This document shows positions 7,533 through 17,855 of a DNA stretch of 64,000 nt, piece after piece. Origin of the DNA: Sorangium cellulosum So ce56 (GTDB taxonomy: Bacteria; Myxococcota_A; Polyangia; Polyangiales; Polyangiaceae); assembly GCF_000067165.1 (NCBI RefSeq), contig NC_010162.1, positions 3,616,501 through 3,680,500 of the forward strand, written 5' to 3'. A model generated the notes under the pieces. That model worked only from the letters and a program-made list of their open reading frames with translations, was not told where the DNA came from and ran no database searches. Numbering within the stretch: the first letter of the stretch is position 1; every line of letters starts with the position of its first letter. The translations under genes and the position numbers were made by a program.

Positions 7533-10500
7533 ATGCTGACGATCTCGGGGTATCAAGCGACCGACACGATCTACGAGAGCGGCAGCTCGCGCGTCTACCG
7601 GGGCCGGCGCGCCGGAGACGGGCGCGCCGTGATCCTCAAGCTGCTGCGCTCGGACTATCCCAGCCAGACGGAGCTCACGCGCTACCGGCATGAATACGCG
7701 GTGCTCCGCGACCTGGACGCGCCGGGCGTCGTCCGGGCGCTCGACCTGTGCAGGCACGAGAACGGGCTCCTCCTCGTCCTCGAGGATTTCGGCGGCCGCT
7801 CGCTGGCGCACCACCTCCACCACCTCCAGCGCCGCCCGCTCGACGCCGCGGACTTCGTCCGGCTTGCGATCCAGATCACGAGCGCCCTTCGCGAAGTCCA
7901 CGGAAGCGGAATTATACACAAGGATATCAATCCGTCCAATATCGTAGTCAACCGCGAGACGGGTGTTGCCAAGATCATCGACTTTGGCATCTCGACGCGG
8001 CTTTCCCGGGAAGAGCTCTCGATCAAGAGCCCCGCGGTGCTCGAGGGGACGCTCGCCTACATCTCTCCCGAGCAGACCGGCCGCATGAACCGGTCCCTCG
8101 ACCATCGCACCGATTTCTACTCGCTCGGCGCCACCTTCTACGAGCTCCTCACGGGCGCGCCGCCCTTCAGCGCGACGGACGCCATGGAGCTCGTCCACTG
8201 CCACGTCGCGCGCGATCCCGCGCCGCCGCGCGCGCGCTGTCCGGGCGTGCCGGAGGTCCTGTCGGACCTCGTGATGAAGCTCATGGCGAAGGCGGCCGAG
8301 GGCCGTTACCAGAGCGCGGCGGGCCTCCTTCACGACCTGGAGGAGTGCGAGCGGCGCCTCGCGGCCACGGGCGAGATCGCCCCGTTCCCGCTGGGCCGCG
8401 CCGACGCCTCCGGCGAGCTCCGCATCCCGCAGCAGCTCTACGGGCGCGAGCGCGAGGTGCAGGCGCTGCTCGAGGCGTTCGATCGCGCGGCGCGGGGCGG
8501 CGCCGAGCTGATGCTCATCGCCGGGTACTCGGGGATCGGCAAGTCCGCGCTGGCGCACGAGCTGTACAAGCCCATCACCGAGGCGCGCGGGTACTTCGTC
8601 GCGGGCAAGTACGACCAGCTCCAGCGAAGCACCCCGTACACCGCGATCACCAGCGCGTTCCGCGACCTGGTGCGGCAGATCGTCGCCGAGCCCGAGGCGC
8701 AGTTCGCGCTCTGGCGCTCGAAGATCAAGGCCGCGCTCGGGGCGAACGGGCAGGTCCTCGTCGACGTGATCCCCGAGATCGAGCGCATCGTGGGCGACCA
8801 GCCGGCCGTCCAGGCGCTGGGGCCCGCCGAGTCCCAGAACCGCTTCGTGCGCGTGCTCCAGAACTTCGTCCGCGTGTTCTGCGACGCCGAGCGCCCCCTG
8901 GCCATCTTCCTCGACGACCTGCAGTGGGCCGACGCCGCGTCCCTCAGGGTCATCGAGCTCTTGATGACCGACGCGAAGCTGCGCGGCCTGCTCGTGATCG
9001 GCGCCTACCGCGACAACGAGGTGGGCGCCGCGCACCCGCTCTCGGCCGCGCTCGCCGGGCTGCGACGGGAAGGGGCGGTGGGCCGGGTGCGCGAGATCTC
9101 TCCCGGGCCGCTCGGCGCCGAGATGGTCTGTCGGATGCTCGCCGACGCGCTGCGCGCGGACGCCGCGGCGGTCATGCCGCTCGCCGCGCTGGTCACGCGG
9201 AAGACGGGCGGCAACCCGTTCTTCGTCAACGAGTTCCTCCGCACGCTGCACAACACCGGGTGTCTGCGGTACGACGCCGGGCTCGCGGCGTGGACGTGGG
9301 ACGTCGAGCACATCGAGTCCAGGAACATCACGGACAACGTCGTCGACCTGATGATCGGCAAGCTCCGCGAGCTCCCCGCGGACACGCAGCGAGCGCTCAT
9401 GTCCGCGTCCTGCCTCGGCAACCGCTTCGACCTGGGCAGGCTCGCGGTCATCCGCGAGGAGACCCGCGCCGAGGCCCACCGGCACCTCGCGCCCGCGCTC
9501 CAGGAGGGCCTCCTCGTCCCGCTCTCCCCGATGGAGCCCGCGGCGCCCGACGATCTCGCCGCGCCGCTCGTCTTCCCGGACTACAGGTTCCTTCACGATC
9601 GCGTCCAGCAGGCCGCGTACGCCATGATCGAGGACGGCGAGCGCAGCGGCCTCCACGCCGACATCGGCCGGCTGCTCCTGCGGAGCCTGGGCGGGCGCGC
9701 GCCCGAGGAGAAGGTCTTCGACGTGGTCTACCACCTGAACCGCGGCGCCGACCTGCTGAGCGACGCCGCGGAGCAGCGGCGCCTCGCGGAGCTGAACCTC
9801 CTCGCGGGCCGGCGCGCGCTGCTCTCCGCCGCCTTCGACGCGGCGCGCGGCTACTTCGCCCGAGGCCTCTCGCTGCTGCCCGCGAGCGCCTGGCAGAGCG
9901 ATCCTGCGCTGATGAGCGCGCTCCACGTCGGCGCGGCCGAGGCGGCGTGCATGAACGCCGACTGGGGCGCGATGAAGGAGCTCGTGGACGCCGCCCTGTG
10001 CGAGATCCACGACGTCATGAACAGGAGCAAGCTCTACGAGCTCCTGATCCTCTATCACCACACCCAGGCGGAGTTCCGGAAGGCCGTGGACATCGCCGTG
10101 GAGGCGCTCGCGCAGCTCGGCGAGACGTTCCCGGCGAGCCCCGGCATGCAGGATTTCCTCGACGCCTACACGAAGACGACGAAGCAGGTCGCCGAGATAG
10201 GCTTCGAGCGCCTCGGCCAGCTCGCCCCGATGACGGAGGCCCCGAAGCAAGCCGCGCTCGTCATCCTCCGGCGCGCGATCCATGCGTCGTATTTCGCCGC
10301 GCCGGAGATGCTCGGGCTCTTCATCTGCCGCGCGCTCGACCTGACGATGGATCACGGCGAGTCGCCGCTCTCGTCCTATGCGTTCGCGGCGTTCAGCGTG
10401 CTCGTCAACGCCGGCGTGGGCGACATCGCGACGGGATCCCGGTTCGGCGAGCTGGCGATCGCGGTGCACCGGCGCCGGGACGAGCCGTTCTACAAGGCGA

Positions 10501-12974
10501 GCGTCTACAACTTCTATTACGGGCTCTCCCGGCACTTCTACCGTCCGGCCCGCGAGAGCCAGGCGCCGCTCATCGAAGGATACCTGAGCTACGCCGAGAA
10601 CGGCGACGCCGAGAGCGCCGCGTACTGCCTGATCAACGCCTTCGTCTGCGGCGCCGTCTCCGGGCAGAACCTCCTCGACCTCGAGGCGATGTTCGACAGG
10701 CACATCGAGGAGGTGTTCAGGTTCAAGCAGGAGCAGGTCATCAACCAGCTCAGCGTGTGGCGGCAGGTCATCCGGAACCTCACCGGCAGGTCCGAGCACG
10801 CGGCGAAGATCAAGGGAGAGTTCTTCGACGCCGAGCAGGCGCTCCCGGGCCTCTACGCGACGAAGAACTTCAACACCGTCAATTATATCCATACGGCGCA
10901 GGCCATGCTCTATTTCGTGTTCGGCGAATACGAGCTCGCCTACAAGCACGCCGCCGAGACGGAGCCGACCCTCGGCGCGAGCACGGGCAAGGTGTTCACG
11001 CCGCTGCACACCTTCTATTACTCCCTCGCCATGACAGCGCTCTACCCGGCGGCCTCGCCGGAGGACAAGGCGCGCTACCGCGCGAAGCTGTCGGAGAACC
11101 AGGCGAAGCTCGAGGCGCTGTCCGCGACGTGCGCCAGCAACTTCCTGCACAGGTACCTGCTCGTGGAGGCCGAGCTCGCGCGGATCGACGGCCGCGCGGC
11201 CGAGGCGCTGGACCTGTACGACCGCGCCATCGCGTCCGCCTCGGAGCACGACTACGTGAACGAGGCCGCGGTGGCCTGCGAGCTGGCGGGGCGGTTCTGG
11301 CTCGCGCAGGGGAGAGAGAAGCTCGCGCGCGTCTACCTCGCGGACGCGAGTTACCACTACGACCTCTGGGGCGCCGCCCGCAAGGCGCAGGACCTGGAGG
11401 AGCGGTATCCGCAGCTCGCCGCGCGCGAGGCGCACCCTCCGCGATCCTCGGAGATCGCGCCCTCACGGACGTTCGTCACGACGAGCACGCTCGGCGCATC
11501 TCGCCTCGATCTCAGGACGGTCCTGAAGGCGGCGCAGGCGATCTCCGGGGAGATCGTGCTCGACAGGCTCCTCGCCAAGCTCCTGTCGGTCGCCATGGAG
11601 AACGCCGGCGCGCAGCGCGGCTGCCTCGTCCTCCGGGACAGCGACGGCCTGCGGATCGAGGCCGAGGTCGACTGGACGGACGGCCGCGACGAACCGCGCT
11701 TCCCGGGGCTGCCCCTCGACAAGGCCGCGGCGCACGAGCGCCCGCTCCTCTGGGCCGCGATCGTGCAGTACGTCGCGCGGACGGGCCAGTGCGTCGTCCT
11801 CTCCGACGCCTCGACAGACAGGCAGTTCCAGCGCGACGACTACGTCGCGCAGCGCTGCCCGAGGTCGGTCCTGTGCACGCCCATCACCCACCATAACGGC
11901 CTTTACGGGGCCATCTACCTCGAGAACAACACGGCGACCGGGACGTTCACCCAGGATCGGCTGGAGCTGCTGTCGATGCTGTCCTCGCAGATGGCGATCT
12001 CCATCGAGAACGCGAAGCTCTACACGGGCGTCGAGCAGAAGGTCCGCGAGCGCACGGCGGAGCTCGAGCAGGCCCACGCGACGATCGTCCGCCTGGAGCG
12101 GGAGGCGGTCGAGAACCAGATGGCGGGCGGCTTCGCGCACGAGATGCGCAACGCCCTCTCGGGGGCCGCCATGGTGCTCGAGTCGGTGACCCAGGGCGGC
12201 GAGACGCTGTGCGCGAAGAACGCGGCCCGGCTCGGCGAGCTCTTCGACTTGCTCAAGGGCGATATCCCGGAGGGCAAGATCAAGGCGGTCATCGCCCATC
12301 TGGGCGACATCGAGGAGGCGGAGGAGACGCTCGACAGCGTGCTCCGGATGGTGGGCGACTGCACCGAGCGCGCGCTGAGCGTCACGAACAGGATCCTGGA
12401 GTACTCGAAGCTCGGCGTCGCGCTCGCCGGCAACGAGGTCGTGAGCCTCCGCCGCGTCGTCGAGTCCGTCGCGGCGCGGCACCGCGACGAGTTCGCGCGC
12501 CAGGGCGTGTCGGTCGAGCTCGATCTCCGGGGCGGCTCGGCGGTCGTCGGGTACGAGTCGCACTTCGACTCCATCGTGAGCAACATCGTCCTGAACGCGC
12601 GCGACGCGCTGCTCCTGGTCGGCGACGGCCGCGACCGGCGGATGCGGGTCGAGACGGTCGACGAGGGGGAGCTCCAGGTCCTCACCATCAGCGATAACGC
12701 CGGCGGGATCTCGTCCGACGACCTCTCGAAGATCTTCCAGCCGTTCTTCTCGACGAAGCCGACGACCGGCGTGGGCCTGGGGCTCAGCTTCGTCTCGCGC
12801 CTCGTCGCGATGTACCGCGGGACGATCGACGTCGAGAGCGCCGCGGAGCGCGGAACGACGTTCGTCGTCCGGCTTCCGAGCGCGGCGCCCCACCAGCAGC
12901 CGCAGCAGCCGCAACGGCCGCAGCCGGCCGGCGCGCCCGTCGACCGGTTCGATCTCAACCTCTCCGGGAACTGA
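7533..12974 (+). CDS. Giant hybrid signalling protein: Ser/Thr kinase, AAA ATPase, GAF and histidine kinase
   Basis: The 1813-residue 'multi-sensor multi-kinase' is typical of myxobacteria. Residues 1-270 form a Ser/Thr kinase with IIHKDINPSNIVVN (HRD variant, about 127-140), DFGIS and a Pro-Glu segment. A predictor-type ATPase follows with Walker A GYSGIGKSA (about 331) and a Walker B in AIFLDDLQWADA. A long TPR-like helical region runs to about 1320, then a GAF domain (about 1333-1500), a coiled coil, and a histidine kinase with GGFAHEMRN (His near 1536), N box NIVLNARDAL (about 1685), and DNAGG and GLGLS. ATG 7533 follows AAGGGGAG; GTG 7530 is an alternative. A receiver protein starts 14 bases after the stop and is its likely phosphotransfer partner. 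It ends in a Pro/Gln-rich tail. Confidence 0.93.
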   Translation: MLTISGYQATDTIYESGSSRVYRGRRAGDGRAVILKLLRSDYPSQTELTRYRHEYAVLRDLDAPGVVRALDLCRHENGLLLVLEDFGGRSLAHHLHHLQRRPLDAADFVRLAIQITSALREVHGSGIIHKDINPSNIVVNRETGVAKIIDFGISTRLSREELSIKSPAVLEGTLAYISPEQTGRMNRSLDHRTDFYSLGATFYELLTGAPPFSATDAMELVHCHVARDPAPPRARCPGVPEVLSDLVMKLMAKAAEGRYQSAAGLLHDLEECERRLAATGEIAPFPLGRADASGELRIPQQLYGREREVQALLEAFDRAARGGAELMLIAGYSGIGKSALAHELYKPITEARGYFVAGKYDQLQRSTPYTAITSAFRDLVRQIVAEPEAQFALWRSKIKAALGANGQVLVDVIPEIERIVGDQPAVQALGPAESQNRFVRVLQNFVRVFCDAERPLAIFLDDLQWADAASLRVIELLMTDAKLRGLLVIGAYRDNEVGAAHPLSAALAGLRREGAVGRVREISPGPLGAEMVCRMLADALRADAAAVMPLAALVTRKTGGNPFFVNEFLRTLHNTGCLRYDAGLAAWTWDVEHIESRNITDNVVDLMIGKLRELPADTQRALMSASCLGNRFDLGRLAVIREETRAEAHRHLAPALQEGLLVPLSPMEPAAPDDLAAPLVFPDYRFLHDRVQQAAYAMIEDGERSGLHADIGRLLLRSLGGRAPEEKVFDVVYHLNRGADLLSDAAEQRRLAELNLLAGRRALLSAAFDAARGYFARGLSLLPASAWQSDPALMSALHVGAAEAACMNADWGAMKELVDAALCEIHDVMNRSKLYELLILYHHTQAEFRKAVDIAVEALAQLGETFPASPGMQDFLDAYTKTTKQVAEIGFERLGQLAPMTEAPKQAALVILRRAIHASYFAAPEMLGLFICRALDLTMDHGESPLSSYAFAAFSVLVNAGVGDIATGSRFGELAIAVHRRRDEPFYKASVYNFYYGLSRHFYRPARESQAPLIEGYLSYAENGDAESAAYCLINAFVCGAVSGQNLLDLEAMFDRHIEEVFRFKQEQVINQLSVWRQVIRNLTGRSEHAAKIKGEFFDAEQALPGLYATKNFNTVNYIHTAQAMLYFVFGEYELAYKHAAETEPTLGASTGKVFTPLHTFYYSLAMTALYPAASPEDKARYRAKLSENQAKLEALSATCASNFLHRYLLVEAELARIDGRAAEALDLYDRAIASASEHDYVNEAAVACELAGRFWLAQGREKLARVYLADASYHYDLWGAARKAQDLEERYPQLAAREAHPPRSSEIAPSRTFVTTSTLGASRLDLRTVLKAAQAISGEIVLDRLLAKLLSVAMENAGAQRGCLVLRDSDGLRIEAEVDWTDGRDEPRFPGLPLDKAAAHERPLLWAAIVQYVARTGQCVVLSDASTDRQFQRDDYVAQRCPRSVLCTPITHHNGLYGAIYLENNTATGTFTQDRLELLSMLSSQMAISIENAKLYTGVEQKVRERTAELEQAHATIVRLEREAVENQMAGGFAHEMRNALSGAAMVLESVTQGGETLCAKNAARLGELFDLLKGDIPEGKIKAVIAHLGDIEEAEETLDSVLRMVGDCTERALSVTNRILEYSKLGVALAGNEVVSLRRVVESVAARHRDEFARQGVSVELDLRGGSAVVGYESHFDSIVSNIVLNARDALLLVGDGRDRRMRVETVDEGELQVLTISDNAGGISSDDLSKIFQPFFSTKPTTGVGLGLSFVSRLVAMYRGTIDVESAAERGTTFVVRLPSAAPHQQPQQPQRPQPAGAPVDRFDLNLSGN

Positions 12975-12988
12975 AAGGAGGCGCCAAG

Positions 12989-13486
12989 ATGGCATCGGCG
13001 AAATTCACCAGGCGCTTCCGCGAAGCTTCGGACGAGGCGCCGAAGGAGCCCGACAAGGAGCGGGCGATCGTGGTCGTGATCGACGACGACCCGCGGATGC
13101 GGTCTGCGCTCGAGTTCACGCTGCGGCGTGATTACGACGTGCGCCTGTACGCGAGCGCGCAGGAGGGCATCGCCGCCATGACGGAGATGGTCAGCCTGGT
13201 CATCCTGGATATCCGCATGCCGGGCATCGACGGCCTCACTGCCTACCTGAAGATCAAGGCGCTGTTCCCCAAGGTGCCGATCATCTTCTACACCGCGTTC
13301 CAGGACATCCTGGAGAAGCAAGACCTGCTCTCGACCCACAAGGCGTTCGGCTATTTCGACAAGAATGGCGACGTGTCGGGGCTCATCGCGGCCGTCGAGA
13401 AGGCCGTCCAGCATCACAGCCTCGTCTCCAGCATGGCGAGCGCGCAGAGGCTCGTGCGCGGGATCATGCCCCCGGACGCGAGCTGA
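12989..13486 (+). CDS. Single-domain response regulator
   Basis: The 165-residue protein has a receiver domain at about residues 25-145. The acidic pocket is IDDDPRM (31-37), the phosphoacceptor is Asp74 in VILDIRMPG, Thr102 lies in IFYTAF and the conserved Lys is Lys125 in GYFDKNGD. A short charged extension precedes it, and there is no DNA-binding output domain. It starts 14 bases after the multi-kinase with a strong AAAGGAGG site, so it is almost certainly co-transcribed and phosphorylated by that kinase. It would act through protein contacts. Its stop is directly abutted by the convergent stop of the next gene. Confidence 0.93.
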   Translation: MASAKFTRRFREASDEAPKEPDKERAIVVVIDDDPRMRSALEFTLRRDYDVRLYASAQEGIAAMTEMVSLVILDIRMPGIDGLTAYLKIKALFPKVPIIFYTAFQDILEKQDLLSTHKAFGYFDKNGDVSGLIAAVEKAVQHHSLVSSMASAQRLVRGIMPPDAS

Positions 13487-15400
13487 TCAGGAGCTCGCGT
13501 GCCGCCGCGCGCGCGGCAGCTCGACCGTGAACCTCGCGCCCTCGCCCAGGCGGCTCTCCACGCGGACCGCCCCGCCCATCGCCTCCGCCGCCTCGCGCAC
13601 GATCCACAGCCCGAGCCCGAACCCGCTGTAATGGCGCGACGTCGTCGCCCGCTGAAAGCAGCGGAAGATCCGCTCGTGATCGGCCGCCGCGATGCCGATC
13701 CCGCGGTCGCGGACGGTGAGGCGCGCCATGTCGCCGGACGCCTCGAGCGCCACGTCGACGGGCTTGCCGCCGCCGTACTTGGACGCGTTGGAGAGCAGGT
13801 TGCTGATGATCTGCTCGAGCCGCACCGGGTCCCAGTGGCCGCGCAGGGCGGTCGGCGCGTCGACGGTGACCGGACAGGCCGCGCGCCGGAGCAGCGGCGC
13901 GTGTCCGCTCAGGATGTCCCGGAGGAGCGCGCTGAGGTCGACCTCCTCCGGCGCCACCGTCATCGGCGCCGCCGTGATCTGCGAGATGTCGAGCAGCTCC
14001 TCGACGAGCCGGTGCAGCCTGCCGAGCAGCGCCTCCACGGCCTCGAGCTTCGGGATCACCTCCTCGGCGGCCGGCGGCGGCCCGCCGGCCCTCCGGTACA
14101 TGCGCAGGAGCGCCTGCACCCGGAGCATCACCGGGGTGAGGGGCGTCTTGAGCTCGTGCGACGCGATGGTCAAGAACTCCTGGCGCGTCTCCTCCACATG
14201 CTTCCGGTCCGTGATGTCCTCCGCGATGACGACGAAGTAGGCAGGCGCCCCGGAGGCGTGACGCACCAGCGAGACCGTGACCTTCGTCCAGACCAGCTCG
14301 CCGCCCTTCCGGACATAACGCTTCTCCCGCGAGGCCGTCTGGACCTCTCCCGACAAGATGCGGCGCACGTTCTCGATATCGTGTGGTAGATCCGGCGGAT
14401 ACGTGATCTGCTGGAACGTGAGGTTGGTCATCTCTGCATGGGAGTAACCCACGAGATCGCAGAATTTCTCGTTCAGCCGGAGCCACCGGCCCTCGACCGA
14501 CACCTGGCCGATGCCGACCGCGGCCTGGTTGAACGTGGCGCGAAAGCGCTCCTCGCTCCTCCTCAGCTCCTCCTCGGACCGCTTGCGCTCCGTGATGTCG
14601 TGGAACGACGTGACCACCGCATACGGGATGGACTCGCTCGGGCGCAGCAACGGCTGCGAGTTGATGGAGATCCACGCCATGTCGCCCTCCGGCCGGTGAA
14701 CCCCCATGATCACGTTCTTCTGCGGCGCCCCCGTGCGGAGCGTCACGATGGCCGGGTGCAGGTCGCCGTCGAACGGAGCGCCGTCCTCGTGGACGGCCCG
14801 CCAGCGGGGATCGCGGCTCTCCCGGCCGGCCATCTCGGCGGACGTGAGCCCGAGGATGCGCTCGGCGCTCGCGTTGCACGCCTCGATCGAGCCGCTCGCG
14901 TCCTGGAGGACGATCCCCTCGTCGAGGGCGGCGATCACCGAACGATAGCGCTCCTCGCTCCTCCGGAGCGCCGCTTCCGTCGCCCTCCGCTCCGTGACGT
15001 CGGCGCAGATCACGAGCAGGGTGGCGACGCGGCCGCCGCGCAGGATGGGGCTGACCTTCACCTCGTAGCGCGCCGCGTGGCCGTGCTCGCCGGGGATCGT
15101 GCACTCGCAGCTGTCGGACGCACCCGACCGCACCACGCGCTCGACGCAGGAGCGGGCCGCCTCGCGCGTCTCCGGGGCGATGTGCTCGTAGATGCTCGTC
15201 CGCAGCAGGCTCGCCGAGCTCGCCCTCGGCAGCGCGCGGCCGGACAGCAGGATCGTGCCCTCCGGGGAGATCACCAGGATGCAATCGGATGTGCTGTCCA
15301 GGATCGCCTGCAGCAACGCCTCGGCGCCCCCGAGCTCGGCCAGCTGTCGCTTGAGCGCGTCGGCGGCGCCTTCTTCCGCGGATTTCCCCAGCGCGGCCAC
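13487..15400 (-). CDS. Multi-PAS sensor histidine kinase
   Basis: The 637-residue protein has no membrane segments and is predicted cytoplasmic. Three PAS/PAC units cover about residues 25-395; the joins ADVTERR, HDITERK and AEDITDRK are the usual PAC ends. The kinase core has H box IASHELKTPLTP (His near 413), N box ISNLLSNASKYGG, then RDRGIGI and SGFGLGLWIV. No receiver or output domain is attached, so a partner regulator must act in trans. The nearest candidates are the convergent single-domain regulator and the divergent hybrid kinase. The gene ends one base from the convergent response regulator. Confidence 0.92.
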   Translation of the reverse strand: MAALGKSAEEGAADALKRQLAELGGAEALLQAILDSTSDCILVISPEGTILLSGRALPRASSASLLRTSIYEHIAPETREAARSCVERVVRSGASDSCECTIPGEHGHAARYEVKVSPILRGGRVATLLVICADVTERRATEAALRRSEERYRSVIAALDEGIVLQDASGSIEACNASAERILGLTSAEMAGRESRDPRWRAVHEDGAPFDGDLHPAIVTLRTGAPQKNVIMGVHRPEGDMAWISINSQPLLRPSESIPYAVVTSFHDITERKRSEEELRRSEERFRATFNQAAVGIGQVSVEGRWLRLNEKFCDLVGYSHAEMTNLTFQQITYPPDLPHDIENVRRILSGEVQTASREKRYVRKGGELVWTKVTVSLVRHASGAPAYFVVIAEDITDRKHVEETRQEFLTIASHELKTPLTPVMLRVQALLRMYRRAGGPPPAAEEVIPKLEAVEALLGRLHRLVEELLDISQITAAPMTVAPEEVDLSALLRDILSGHAPLLRRAACPVTVDAPTALRGHWDPVRLEQIISNLLSNASKYGGGKPVDVALEASGDMARLTVRDRGIGIAAADHERIFRCFQRATTSRHYSGFGLGLWIVREAAEAMGGAVRVESRLGEGARFTVELPRARRHASS

Positions 15401-15570
15401 GCTCTATGCATTGTTACCAGAGGCCGCGGCCGCAACCGCGCAGGCGAGCTCGCGCCGGCGGACGGGGCCCGCGCGGGGGCCCGCGTCGCCGAGGTCTCCA
15501 GCATCGTTTCTCGGCGCGGCGAGTGGCCAAACGCCGAGCGCTCCACTACGCAAACCTCCGAGCGAGGACG

Positions 15571-17688
15571 ATGCGGAGCACACGGGTGGACGGGGCTGGC
15601 CGCGAGCGCGCCGAGGGCGCCGAGGGCGCCACCGCGGCCGGGCAGGCCGAGGTGGCGCTGCGGGAGAGCGAGGCCCGCGATCGGGCGGCCAGCGCAGAAG
15701 CCGCCCGGCGGGAGGCCGAGGCGGCCGTCCGGCGGAGCGAGGAGCAGTATCGCCTCGTCAACCGCGCCACGAACGACGTGATCTGGGACTGGGACCTGGA
15801 GACGAACCGGGTCTCCTGGAACGGAGCGGTCGTCCAGCACTTCGGCTGCACGCCGGAGGAGCTCGGCGACAGCCCCGAGGGCTGGTACGACCGCATCCAC
15901 CCGGAGGACAGGGTGCGGATATCCGAGGGGATCCGCGCCGCGATCGACGGCAACGGGGAGAGCTGGACCGACGAGTACCGCTTTCGCAAGGCCGACGGCT
16001 CGTACGCGCCCTTCCTCGACCGCGGCTACATCGGCCGGAGCGCGAGCGGCGCGCCCACCCGCATGATCGGCTCGATGCTGGATCTGACCGAGCGCCACCG
16101 GGCCGAGGCCGCCCTGCGCGAGAGCGAGCTCTTTCACCGTCAGACCCTCGAATCGATCCCGGGCATGGTGTGGGCGACCCGGCCCGACGGCTACTGCGAG
16201 TTCTTCAGCGAGCAATGGGTCGAGTTCACCGGCGTGGCCGCCGAGCGGCAGTTCGGCGACAGGTGGCTCGAGGTCCTGCACCCGGACGATCGGGAGCGGG
16301 TCTTCGCCGCCTGGCGCGCCGCGGTCGGGGGGCTCGCCCCGTATGATCTGGAGTACCGCGTCCAGTGGCGCGACGGCGGATACCAGTGGTTCAAGGTGCG
16401 CGGGCGGCCCATCCGCGACGCCTCGGGCCGGATCGTCCGCTGGTTCGGGATCGCCATCAACATCCACGATCTCAAGCTGGCAGAGCAGGCGCTGCGGGAC
16501 GCGGACCGGCGGAAGGACGAGTTCCTGGCCATGCTCGCCCACGAGCTGCGCAACCCCCTCGCGCCCGTCCGCACGGCCGTCGCGATGCTCCGGAGGGTCG
16601 GAGCGGCGGATCCCGTGCAGCGGCGAGCCCGGGACGTGATCGATCGCCAGGTCACGCACATGGTCCGGCTGATCGACGACCTGCTCGACATCTCTCGCAT
16701 CGCCCGCGGCCGGATCCAGCTCCGCAAGGCGCGCTGCGATGTCGTCGGCATCGTCCGCCAGACCGCCGAGGATTACCGGGCGAACCTCGAGGCCGAGGGC
16801 GTGGCGCTCCGCGTGAGCGTGCCGGACGAGCCGCTCTGGGTCGAGGGCGACGACACCCGGCTGGCGCAGATGCTGGGCAATCTGCTGCAGAACGCCGGCA
16901 AGTTCACCGACGCGGGCGCGAGCGGGGGAGGGCGCGTGGGCGTGCGCGTCGAGGCGGGCCCTCGTCCACGGGCGCCCGGGCGCGAAGGGGGCGTGTCTGG
17001 ACAGGCCGTCATCACGGTCGAGGACAACGGCGTCGGGATGGATCCGGGGCTGCTAGCGCGCATCTTCGATCCGTTCAGCCAGGCGGATCAGGGGCTGGCC
17101 CGGAGCAAGGGGGGGCTCGGGCTCGGCCTTGCGCTGGTGAAGGGGCTCGTCGAGCTCCACGGCGGGACGGTGGCGGCTCACAGCGAGGGGCCCGGCCGAG
17201 GCTCGGTGTTCACGCTGCGGCTGCCGCTCGCGGCGCCGGTCGCCCGGGACCTGTCGGCCGCCTCCGGCGGGGAGGAGGCCAGTCGCCAGGGGGTTCGCGT
17301 CCTCGTGATCGAGGACAACCACGACGCGGCCGAGAGCCTCGAGATGCTCTTGACCCTGAGCGGCTACGACGTGGAGACGGCGTTCGACGGCCCGACCGGC
17401 CTGACGGCGGCCCGGGCGCGCCCTCCGGATGTGGTCCTGTGCGACCTCGGGTTGCCGGGCGGGATGGATGGGTACGACGTGGCCCGCGCCATCCGCGCCG
17501 AGCCGTCGCTCGCGTCGACGCGCCTCGTCGCCCTGAGCGGCTACGGTCAGGACGAGGACCGGAGGAGATCGCGAGAGGCGGGCTTCGACAAGCACCTCGT
17601 CAAGCCAGCCGAGGACGCCGCGCTGATGGAGGCCCTGTCGGCGGGGCGCCGCGAGCTGCGGAGCACGGCGAGCCCGCTCTCGGGCTGA
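15571..17688 (+). CDS. PAS hybrid histidine kinase with C-terminal receiver
   Basis: The 705-residue cytoplasmic protein is divergent from the preceding kinase gene. A coiled N-terminus (about 1-50) leads to two PAS/PAC units with WDWDLETN and the Trp/Phe-rich second PAS (about 55-310). The kinase core follows: H box LAHELRNPLAP (His near 324), N box GNLLQNAGKFTD, then EDNGVGM and GGLGLGLALV. A receiver occupies about 575-695, with phosphoacceptor Asp near 626 in LCDLGLPGG and Lys in HLVKPAED. Such hybrids phosphorylate their own receiver or pass phosphate on. ATG 15571 is preceded by GAGGA; the long upstream open frame is Arg-rich and looks non-coding. Confidence 0.92.
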   Translation: MRSTRVDGAGRERAEGAEGATAAGQAEVALRESEARDRAASAEAARREAEAAVRRSEEQYRLVNRATNDVIWDWDLETNRVSWNGAVVQHFGCTPEELGDSPEGWYDRIHPEDRVRISEGIRAAIDGNGESWTDEYRFRKADGSYAPFLDRGYIGRSASGAPTRMIGSMLDLTERHRAEAALRESELFHRQTLESIPGMVWATRPDGYCEFFSEQWVEFTGVAAERQFGDRWLEVLHPDDRERVFAAWRAAVGGLAPYDLEYRVQWRDGGYQWFKVRGRPIRDASGRIVRWFGIAINIHDLKLAEQALRDADRRKDEFLAMLAHELRNPLAPVRTAVAMLRRVGAADPVQRRARDVIDRQVTHMVRLIDDLLDISRIARGRIQLRKARCDVVGIVRQTAEDYRANLEAEGVALRVSVPDEPLWVEGDDTRLAQMLGNLLQNAGKFTDAGASGGGRVGVRVEAGPRPRAPGREGGVSGQAVITVEDNGVGMDPGLLARIFDPFSQADQGLARSKGGLGLGLALVKGLVELHGGTVAAHSEGPGRGSVFTLRLPLAAPVARDLSAASGGEEASRQGVRVLVIEDNHDAAESLEMLLTLSGYDVETAFDGPTGLTAARARPPDVVLCDLGLPGGMDGYDVARAIRAEPSLASTRLVALSGYGQDEDRRRSREAGFDKHLVKPAEDAALMEALSAGRRELRSTASPLSG

Positions 17689-17855
17689 TCTGCGGCCCCG
17701 CGCGCCGCCTGCCTCGCTCGCTCGCGGCGCCGCGCCCGGCGGCGTCCCAGCGGCCCCGGCGCGCGCAGCCGCAGGCGAGCACGACCGGTGTACCATTGCG
17801 CGATGGTGCAAGGGCAACCCCACCATGGCAGGCAAAGCGACGCTGAGGGCGAACG

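Noticed and set aside
7521..11435. Long minus-strand open frame of about 1300 codons
   Set aside because: It is the antisense of the multi-kinase gene, is Arg/Leu/Ala/Val-rich with no domain, and arises from high GC3.
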